Assembly (NCBI RefSeq): GCF_010183535.1
Contig: NC_071330.1
Location: forward strand, 14,675,717 to 14,739,716
DNA from: Caenorhabditis remanei
Lineage: Eukaryota; Nematoda; Chromadorea; Rhabditida; Rhabditidae
DNA: 64,000 bases
Reading direction: 5' to 3'
The translations under genes were made by a program, and so were the position numbers. The notes beneath the pieces were generated by a model that had not been told where the DNA came from, searched no databases, and saw only the letters and a program-made list of their open reading frames with translations. Numbering within the stretch: position 1 is the stretch's first letter; the number at the start of each line of letters is the position of its first letter. Below, piece by piece: positions 1-8,413 of this stretch.

Positions 1-344
1 TGATTTTTGGCTCAAAATGTGCAGAATTTATATATGTTTTTAAAAAGGTTAATTTGTGACATTTAGCCTTATTTAGGTAATTAACTTACAGCTCAATTGG
101 ATTCAAACATTGAAGAACACTTCGGAGAGCTACGGCTGGGAGACGGAGTAGTTTGAACGGTTGGGACATTATGACGAGAAATGAATGGAGAGAATCAATG
201 ACGGGCCAGTGTAATTGTGGATGGAAAATTCTAGAACTGTGGCGGGGGTTGGTCTCTGGGAATACAAATAAGGTTTCTCTCTACACTGACCTAAAACCAC
301 CGCAACTCTTTTTTTGGTGGATAAATTCTTTTTTTCAAACAATT

Positions 345-1150
345 TCAAAAAATTCCACACATTTTGAGCTAAAAATCATTAAAAATGATTGGAAAATAAT
401 AAAGTTACAGAATTTCGAAACATTTCGAAAATTCCAAAAAATCACAAAAACTACCGTAACCCGGTCAGTTTTGATTCAAACACAATGAAACTTCAAAATT
501 CGGATTTAGCGTGTTAAGACGCTTCAAATGACTATAATCATGGCGTGGTTTGAAAAAAATTGGGGTCTCGGCAAGAAAAGGGTCTCGGGTTACTGTAGTT
601 TTCGTAATGGGACCCAATTTGACCAAAATCTAGTCATGTTTATACTCATTCGAAGCGTCTCGACGCGCTGAATTTGAAAATCTTATTTTCAAAAATTTTT
701 GACTTCAAGGAAGAATGTTGTGCGCCTAAAACTCTCACCGGTCGATTCGAAAATCACAAAAATTACCGTAACCTTGCCAGACATTCTCCAATTTTTATGA
801 AACTTTGATATTTAGATTCAGCGTGTCAAGACAATTTAAATAAATATGATCAAGCCTAGGCTTCCCTTAATTTGGGTCTCACCACGAAAACTACAGTAAC
901 CAGGAGTTTCAAAGGGCATAGATTAAAATTGCTACAAACCTAGTCATGTTTATACTCATTCGAAGCGTCTCGACGAGCTGACTTCAAAAATGTTATTCTC
1001 ATCAAGATTGGAGTACAATAAGCTGGGTTACTGTAAATATTGTGAAATCCGGGATTTTCGAAAAGTTTTGTAAATCTGTATCTTTTTGATTTTTAGGTGT
1101 TTTTTAATAATTTTAATTTCAAAATGTAGCAAATTGCTTAATTGTTTTGC
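345..1150. repeat. Nested foldback repeat, AGTATAATCATG family
   Basis: Two nested palindromes are visible. The arm near 509-542 (TTAAGACGCTTCAAATGACT) is matched in inverted orientation near 635-672, and the arm near 820-855 by 945-985. Outer arms carry ATTTTCGAAACATTTCG-type blocks and CTACAGTAAC motifs. No coding sequence is supported; the short open frames here run through the palindrome. The same family recurs near 2680-3500, 32740-33160, 34320-35065 and 38200-38880, mostly inside introns of the F-box genes. Confidence 0.75.
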
Positions 1151-1346
1151 GGAAAATAGTTTCAGATCAGGAAATATTATTTGTGTTAAAAACTTACTAT
1201 GAATTACTTAATTTTGACTGAACATCATGACAACTGAATATTAGACAGCTATGATTCATCATAAATTCCTGAAAATCTGAAAAATTTTCAATTTTCAAAA
1301 TTTCAGCAACCAGAGTTTCAGTTTTGAGCGTTTTTTAGCAGAGTAC

Positions 1347-2137
1347 CAGAGTTGCGCGGAAGTTATTTTTTCTAAAACGGAAGTCGGAAGTCGGAAGTAA
1401 AATTTGTAATCCGGAAGTCGGAAGTCGGAAGTCGGAAGTAAAATTTCTAATCCGGAAGTCGGAAGTCGGAAGTAAAATTTCTTATCCGGAAGTCGGAAGT
1501 CGGAAGTAAAATTTCTAATCCGGAAGTCGGAAGTCGGAAGTCGGAAGCAAAATTTTGAAAACGGAAGTCGGAAGTCGGAAGTAAAATTTGTAATCCGGAA
1601 GTCGGGAGTCGGAAGTAAAATTTCTAATCCGGAAGTCGGAAGTCGGAAGTCGGAAGTAAAATTTCTAATCCGGAAGTCGGAAGTCGGAAGTAAAATTTCT
1701 TATCCGGAAGTCGGAAGTCGGAAGTAAAATTTCTAATCCGGAAGTCGGAAGCAAAATTTTGAAAACGGAAGTCGGAAGCCGGAAGTCGGAAGTGAAAAAA
1801 CGCCCGGAAGTCGGAACTCGGAAGTCGGAAGTAGATTTTTTCGCAAAGATTCGAAAACTCCTAGAAAAAGTTCGAAAAATTCGCGAAAATCAGTGGAAAA
1901 TTAGTTTTTGGCTGAAGAAAAGCTCATTTTCTGTCTTTTTAGACCATTTTTCCTTCTATTTCTGCGAAATATACTTTTCCGAAATCCCACAGTTATGGAA
2001 TGACGGAAGGCGGAAGTAAACGTCCGAAAACGGAAGTCGGAAGTCGGAAGTAAAATTTTGAAAACGGAAGTCGGAAGTCGGAAGTGAAAAACAGCCCGGA
2101 AGTCGGAAGTCGGAAGTCGGAATTCCGCGCAACTCTG
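1347..2137. mobile_element. Non-autonomous hAT-like element, TIR CAGAGTTGCGCGG
   Basis: The ends are CAGAGTTGCGCGGAA at 1347 and its inverse TTCCGCGCAACTCTG ending at 2137. They are flanked by 8-bp direct repeats CAGAGTAC (1339-1346) and CAGGGTAC (2138-2145), one mismatch apart. An 8-bp target duplication with CAG-type ends is characteristic of the hAT superfamily. The interior is almost entirely a CGGAAGT minisatellite and has no transposase, so the element is non-autonomous. It lies about 160 bp past the stop of the neighbouring minus-strand F-box gene and close to that gene's likely poly(A) signal. A second, shorter copy with related ends is at 20322-20576. Confidence 0.75.
1376..2122. repeat. 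CGGAAGT heptamer minisatellite
   Basis: Runs of two to four CGGAAGT units alternate with AAAATTTCTAATC or AAAATTTGTAATC spacers, giving a higher-order unit of roughly 35 bp. The array is interrupted at about 1830-2010 by unique sequence. The heptamer in context reads CCGGAAGT, which equals the ETS-family binding core. Open frames across it are repeat artefacts. Confidence 0.9.
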
Positions 2138-2299
2138 CAGGGTACATACTTTTTCGGTGAAAAATAAGTTTTTAGTGTCGCAATCTGTAAATTAATTTAT
2201 TTTAAAACCGGTAGTAATGATGAAAATCTATAGAAACAAATGAATGTATCAATTTTATGAATTCACAGGTCAATTCTCAATTTAACCTCTAAATAATAC

Positions 2300-5200
2300 T
2301 TAGGAATCCATTTTATAGACAGTCTTTGGGTACCCCGGCACTTCAATAGCCTCGTCACTCTCTCCAGGAACAAATGATGGTCCCTTGAACCAAATGAAAT
2401 CGTTGGATACGGTAAGGGACACCTGTCTATCGTCGTCACTCGGAAAATGGTCTACTGTAGGGGCGCCGAGGTGTCTGTGGGTGTGGATACCAAGTTGTTG
2501 GCGGATTTCATTATGAAGGGCATAAGAAATTGGGCAACGCAGTTTGAATTCGCGGAAGTCGGGGCGACGGCGCAGTGTCTGGAATTAAAAAAGATGATAA
2601 ATGTTTTTTTCAACAAATTCAGAAGATTTGCTACATTTTAAGACAACAAACATAGAAATTTACTGATAAATAACAAAGTTACAGCATTTCGAATATTTTC
2701 GAAATTTCGAAATTTTTGTAAATAATAAATTTTTGATCTTCGTCTTTTTTCCGATAAATTCGAAAATTCTGCACATTTTGAGCTAAAAATCATTAGAAAT
2801 GATCGGAAAATAATAAAGTTACAAAATTTCGAAACATTTCGAAAATTCAAAAAATCACAAAAACTACCGTAACCCGGTCAGTTTTGATTCAAACTCTATC
2901 AATCTTAGTAATTCGGATTGAGCAAGAGAAGACGCTTCAAATGACTATAATCATGGCGTGGTTTGAAAAAAATTAGGTCTCGGCAAGAAAAGGGTCTCGG
3001 GTTACTGTAGTTTTCGTGGTGGGACCCAATTTGTTCCAAATCTAGTCATGTTTATACTCATTCGAAGCGTCACGACGCGCTGAATTTGAAAATGTTATTT
3101 TCATCAAGACTGGAGTACGATGAGCTGGGTTACGGTAGTTTCAGTGAAATCCAGGATTTTCGAAAAGTTTCGAAAATCTGTAACTTTTTTGGTTTTGGAG
3201 ATTTTTGTATGGTTTTTAATGTAAAATGTAGGAAATTAGATGACGTTTCCGTGAAAAATAGTTTGAATCAACTTCCGATACTGTTGTCCTGTGGTTACTG
3301 TAGTTTTCATGATGGAATAAGAAAAAGTGGCAAAATTCTCTAAACCTAGCCATAATTATACTCATATGAAAGCTCTTGACGCGCTGGTTTTAAAATTATT
3401 TTTATTTTTACGATTGGCCTAAAATTGACAAAGTTATGATGGTTTTAAATTTTAAATTATTTTCGAAAAGTTTCGAAAATCCGTAACTTTTTGGTTTTTT
3501 GGTATTTTTCGCTAATTTTTGCTGTGAAACGTGGCAAATTGATTGTAGTTTTTGGGAAAAGGATATTCTACAGTACTCACCTTCTTAAACGCTTTGATAA
3601 AGTTGGATCCCACTACTTCCTGTGCATAAATAACGACAAAGTTGAATTCCTTCAACACCTCATTGATTGCTCTCGGAAGAAAAAATGGTAACTTCAAAAC
3701 CACTAATCCATCCGCATGTTTCCAATGATCCGTCCGGGATATTTCATCGAAACGATTTTTTATATAGATTTTTCGAATAGTTGTTGGATCAACTAGTTGG
3801 AGATATGGTACTTCATGACGGCAGTCCAAATAGACATTCTCCACTTTCAATGGCCGAATATTCTGGAATGAAATTTCCGGCCACGGGATGTTGGCTTTAT
3901 CCCGGTTTTGCACAAAATAGAGATTTTTGATTGTTAAATTGGGAAATGATGAAATTCCCTTCAGAATATTGTGCATTTTCTCTGTCAACCACTTGTCGCA
4001 CGGCGTCTTTTTTAATGTAATATCACCATTATACTCTACAATATATCCTTCGCTAGCTTTGATAATTTGTTTCACAAAAACTTTTGGGTTTGTGAAGATT
4101 TCCAGGGAAGAAGGGGTTTGTTTGATAGTAAAAGAGTCCAGATGAAGTTTTTCTGTACTTTTGTCGACGAGATGATTGAATATTTGACAGGTTTGTTGAG
4201 CCAGTGATCTGGAATATGAGAATATAAATTTCGGATAGAAAATATGGATATTTGGTGATTTTCGGAGTGAAAATGACTTTTTTTCTGAAAATCCGGGGGT
4301 TTTTAATAAAAAATGAGCAAAAATCGTTATAAATGAGTTTTTCACACTGAAAATCAATCAAAAAACCGCTTAAAATGACAAAAAATCACCGGAAAATCCG
4401 CTGTGGCCGAGTTTTCCACCTCGTGGCCTAGAAATCCAATTTTAGGAAAACTAGTCCCCGATATCAAAAATCACGACAAACACTCAAAATCACCGGAAAT
4501 TCCGCTGTGGCCGAGTTTTCCAACTGGTGGCCTAGAAAACCAAGTTTTAGGAAAACTAGTCCACGAACTCAAAAAACCTCTTAAAATGACCAGAAATCAC
4601 TGAAATCCCGCTGTGGCCGAGTTTTCCAACTGGTGGCCTAGAAAACCAAATTTTGAGAAAAACTAGTCCCCCGAACTCAAAAATAGACCAAAAAACACTC
4701 AAAATCACCGGAAATTCCGCTGTGGCCGAGTTTTCCAACTGGTGGCCTAGAAAACCAAATTTTGAGAAAAACTAGTCCCCGAACTCAAAAAACATCAAAA
4801 ATGGTTTTTTTCGTGCTAAATACTCAACTTTTATCAAATTTTGTCAAAATTTAGTGAGTCTTTGAGAATTGGGGGCCATTTTTGAGCCAAAAACTTATTA
4901 GTAGACGAAAAAATTGCGAGGATTATGGATTTTCAAAAAGAAAAACCCCATTTTGGATTGAAACAAACTTAAAATAGATGAATTTTAGAGCAAAATTTGA
5001 ATTTCGGTGATTTTCGATGATTTTTGGACGATTTTTGAGTTCGGGGACTAGTTTTCCTAAATTTTGGTTTTCTAGGCCACCAGGTGGAAAACTCGGCCAC
5101 AACAGAATTCCGGTGATTTTTGGTCATTTTAAGAGGTTTTTTGAGTTCGGGGGACTAGTTTTTCTAAATTTTGGTTTTCTAGGTCACCTGTTAGAAAACT

Positions 5201-5641
5201 CGGCCACAGCAGAATTCCGGTGATTTATTGTCATTTCAAGAGGTTTTTTGTGTTCGGGGGACTAGTTTTCCTAAATTTTGGTTTTCTAGGCCACCAGGTG
5301 GAAAACTCGGCCACAGCGGAAGTTCAGTGATTTCTGGTCATTTTTGGACGTTTTTTGAGTTCGGGGGACTAGTTTTCCTAAATTTTGGTTTTCTAGGCCA
5401 CAGCGGAAGTTCAGTGATTTCTGGTTATTTTTGGACGTTTTTTGAGTCCGGGGACTAGTTTTTCTAAATTTTGGTTTTCTAGGCCACGTGTTGAAAAACT
5501 CGGCCATGAACTAAATCAGACTTTTTCGGCGATTTTCAATTGTTTTTTAAGTTTACATACCTTGTCTGTAAATCCAAATAGCCTAAAATTTTCGTATTGA
5601 TATGCGCTGGCAAGTTGTCCAACCATAGTCCTGGACGTCTT
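2300..5641 (-). CDS. F-box/FTH (FOG-2 homology) protein, 5' end incomplete
   Basis: Three exons are supported on the minus strand: 5641-5561, 4208-3581 and 2578-2300 (stop TAA at 2302-2300). Both introns are GT-AG and the phases agree (AG|A inside the F-box, phase 0 before the last exon). The first exon carries the F-box start (LWLDNLPAHINTKILGYLDL), continued after the intron by SLAQQTCQIFNHLVD. The long middle exon is the FTH/DUF38 region. The last exon has PDFREFKLRC and NDFIWFKGPSFV, the C-terminal module shared by all paralogues here. By family, this is a Skp1-binding substrate receptor of an SCF ubiquitin ligase. Known coding length is about 328 residues. Exon 1 starts mid-codon behind an acceptor, so an upstream exon is missing; I found no HTH exon or initiator. 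A TTTATT (AATAAA on the minus strand) lies about 100 bp past the stop. Its closest relative in the window is the gene at 25744. Confidence 0.8.
2680..3500. repeat. Foldback repeats in the last intron of the first F-box gene
   Basis: These are copies of the 345-1150 family. An arm near 2920-2955 is inverted at 3040-3085, with TTTCGAAAATCTGTAACTTTTT blocks on the outside and another partial unit to about 3500. They fill the intron between the FTH exon and the C-terminal exon. Confidence 0.65.
4395..5515. repeat. Head-to-head inverted array of a ~100-bp unit
   Basis: About four direct copies of a unit with GCTGTGGCCGAGTTTTCCAA and GGAAAACTAGTCCCCGAACT occupy 4395-4795. About five copies in opposite orientation occupy 5020-5515, around a spacer of roughly 220 bp. 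The whole array lies in the F-box-splitting intron of the minus-strand gene. Its transcript could fold into a long imperfect duplex. Confidence 0.85.
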
Positions 5642-8003
5642 CTGGAAAAAAAAAGCTATAATCTTTTTTTAGTTTTCAAGAGAAAAACTCACTCCTGCTC
5701 AAGTCCTCTCGGACAAGTTTCCAACAATTATATCGAGAAAAAAAATCGAAAAAAAAAACTACAAAAACTTGTTGAAAGCAGTGAGGAAACGAGGAATTGA
5801 AAGCAAAAATCTTGTCCGAGAGGACTACACGGGACAACTCTCCCACCAGAAGCTCATTTTGAATCAGGAGCACTGGAAATGTGGCGATTTATGACATTTT
5901 ATTCACTGAAAATAACCAGAACCGCAGAATTTTGACATTTTTCTCCTCTATAATCCCCAAAAATCCACTAATTTCGAAAATTTTTGTTGTAAAATCGGGG
6001 TTCGAGCAATTTCGGACCTTCCCAAATTACTATTTTGGGCACTTCTTTCACTAAAAGTGACTAAAAATTTAATATTTTCACACTTTTCCATTCCAAAATG
6101 CCAAAAAAACCCGTTATTTTCTACATTTTTATCAAAAAATCGTATTGAAACTGAATGAAATTAAGAAAAATTAATTCTGCACTAAAATAAAATGCACTAA
6201 AATCGATTGTGAATCACTTAGAATTGCTCAAATTATACATGGAAATGATTGAAATCGACTAAAATAGTGAAAACCCGTTGAAAAATAACAAATTCCACTG
6301 AAAAAATGCCGGGAAATGGCTAAAATTGATAAAAATTGACAGAAACTGTTGAAAATTCACAAGTTTCTCTAAACATGCCGGAAAATGGCTGACATTATGA
6401 GAAAAACCTCCGAGAAACGAATAAATTGTCGAAAATTGCTACAAAACGTCAGAAAAATGAGATAATTGACATGAAAAACTGAAAATATAGAACTAAACGA
6501 CCAAAATTTTATGGAAAACGAAGAAAATACATTGATAATGCCTGAATATTACTGAAAACACACAAAATTATCAAAAAATTGCTGAAATAATGCTTGAAAT
6601 TTCGTAAAAAGCCACAACAAAAGCCTACATTGGATTTCCCAGCAAAAATTCTAAAACTCCGTCTGAAAACGTTTGGAATTCTCAAAGAATTCAAAAGATT
6701 TCCCCGAAGTTTCATTGAAAAACATGGAGAAACAGCCGAAAAACAATAAAATCAATGAAAACCGGCGGGTGTTTTCAGTTTTTCACATGTTTTTCAGTTT
6801 TTCCAAGTGAAATCGGTTGAAAATCAAAAAACCACAAAAACCCCATATAATTCAATAAAATTCCACTAAAAATTTGAAAAAAAAATACACCAATTAACTT
6901 GCAAATAAACACACGAAAGTCGGGGGAAAAAGAAAGAAAATGGGAAAATATATGTAGTGAGAGAGAAGAGACTTAGTCTGAGAAAGAAAGGAAAAACACC
7001 AAACGGCGTAAATAACAATTACACACGAGGGGTCTCCGTGTGGACGGCTGGTGGTCGCTGCCACTCACAGAAATGTGAAGAACACGGGGAGAAGATGAAG
7101 AGAGAGAGATATGGTAATGGATGCTATTGAAGGTGTGAAATGCAAAAAATTATCGATCTTGTCCGAGAGGACTACACGGGGGTACCGCGGAAAAACTCTT
7201 CGACCAAAGCACATTTTGAGTCAGGAGAACGGGAATTGTAGCGATTTTCAGCATATGCGTCAATAATAAATGTTTCTTAGAATTTTCTGATGTATCGGGA
7301 TCTATAATTTAAAAAATATGGCACTTCAGTCTTCAAAATTAGAGCTAAATTGAGCAATTTTCGAAATTTTTATAATAGAACATTTTAATTTGAAATGTTG
7401 GTGTCTGTTTCTCATTGTTTATGAGAGATTTTAGTTTTCCGATTGTGTGTTTAATAAAAATTGAACAATTTTTGGGCATTTTCCGATTGTGTTCGTTGTT
7501 ATTTACTAGTTTTTTGGCTTCCTGTACCAACTTTTGACTTTTTAATTTTGTTCAATTTCTGCAATCATTTTTCCAAATTTTCAGAGTATTTTCGATCGAA
7601 TTGCCGCAGTTAAAGTATAAGTTTATTGAAAACCTGGGAAATAAACATCTGGAATGGAAAATTGTTATCGAAAAACTGAGAAAAATAAATTAAAGATCAC
7701 AATTGAGTATGAGAGGAGGAATAATCAAAAGAGATAGATTTTCAGACTTGGGAATAAAGTAAACAGGTAAAATTGTGAAAATTTAAGAAAAAAAAGGGGA
7801 AATCAGAGTAAATAAACGGGAATGTGAGATATGAGAAAATTTAAGACGGGATTTAAGTCAAGACGTTTGATATTCTCAAACCTAATAGCTCGTCACTGTT
7901 CTTACAACTGCGCTCCACCGGAATGTCCTTCGATTTCGGTAGAGCGCGGTTGAAAGACGTATGTAGTGCTATAAAAATAATGTGGAATTATACAAGAGTT
8001 CTA

Positions 8004-8065
8004 ATAAGTACACTGACAAAATACACTGACAAAAAATACACTGACAAAATTACACTGACAAAAAA
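8004..8065. repeat. TACACTGACAAAA tandem repeat
   Basis: About four to five copies of TACACTGACAAAA-like units. The same 13-mer, in either orientation, recurs near 8358-8390, 41818-41915, 42565-42632, 43404-43525, 47555-47582 and 50578-50630, so it is a dispersed minisatellite of this locus. Confidence 0.8.
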
Positions 8066-8071
8066 TAAAAC

Positions 8072-8350
8072 CATACTTGCAAACCGGGCCAAAACGGGCC
8101 GAACTCGTGTCAAACTCAATATTATGAGCTCAAAAATATACCAAAATGTAGAGCTAGACGAGTTCTTACTCCGTGACTTAGTACGGCCCGGATGGCTATT
8201 TGTTAATGTGTCGATGGCCGGGCTTTTTTGGCCATTTTTGCGTTTTTTGTCACTTTTTCCCGGCCCGCGGCACATTAACGAATAGCCATCCGGCCCGTAG
8301 TAGGTCAGGGAGATAGAACTCGCTGAGATCTACATTTTAGTATATTTTTC
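8072..8350. repeat. Foldback element with a CATACTTGCAA end (3' end lost)
   Basis: It starts CATACTTGCAAACCGGGCC, the same terminus as the hAT-like elements at 17751 and 23665. The interior is a long palindrome: CGGCCCGGATGGCTATTTGT near 8186 is inverted at about 8280-8305, and the outer arms CTACATTTTAGTATATTTT match near 8130-8155. No matching right terminus is present, so the copy appears truncated. A diverged piece of the same family occurs near 45375-45425. Confidence 0.6.
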
Positions 8351-8413
8351 AGCGCACATAAATGCACTGACTAAATTACACTGACATTTAAACTGGTCAG
8401 GGTTATAACAAAT

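Larger units (their letters stand above)
5642..8413. other. Intergenic DNA between the two minus-strand F-box genes
   Basis: No gene is supported. A diverged repeat beginning CTTGTCCGAGAGGACTACAC occurs near 5811-5890 and again near 7157-7250; part of it is also seen inverted near 5700. The stretch 6900-7110 is purine-rich with GAGAGA runs and could be a promoter region. The stretch 7860-7960 has short inverted CGCTC/GAGCG pieces. The rest is AT-rich and unremarkable. Confidence 0.5.

Noticed and set aside
1376..2122. Regular repeat-spacer pattern resembling a CRISPR array
   Set aside because: The spacers are near-identical, not unique, the unit is a heptamer satellite, and the DNA is from a nematode.
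1759..2147. Open frames on both strands across the CGGAAGT array
   Set aside because: They translate the satellite and its spacer; no conserved domain, and both strands are open for the same reason.
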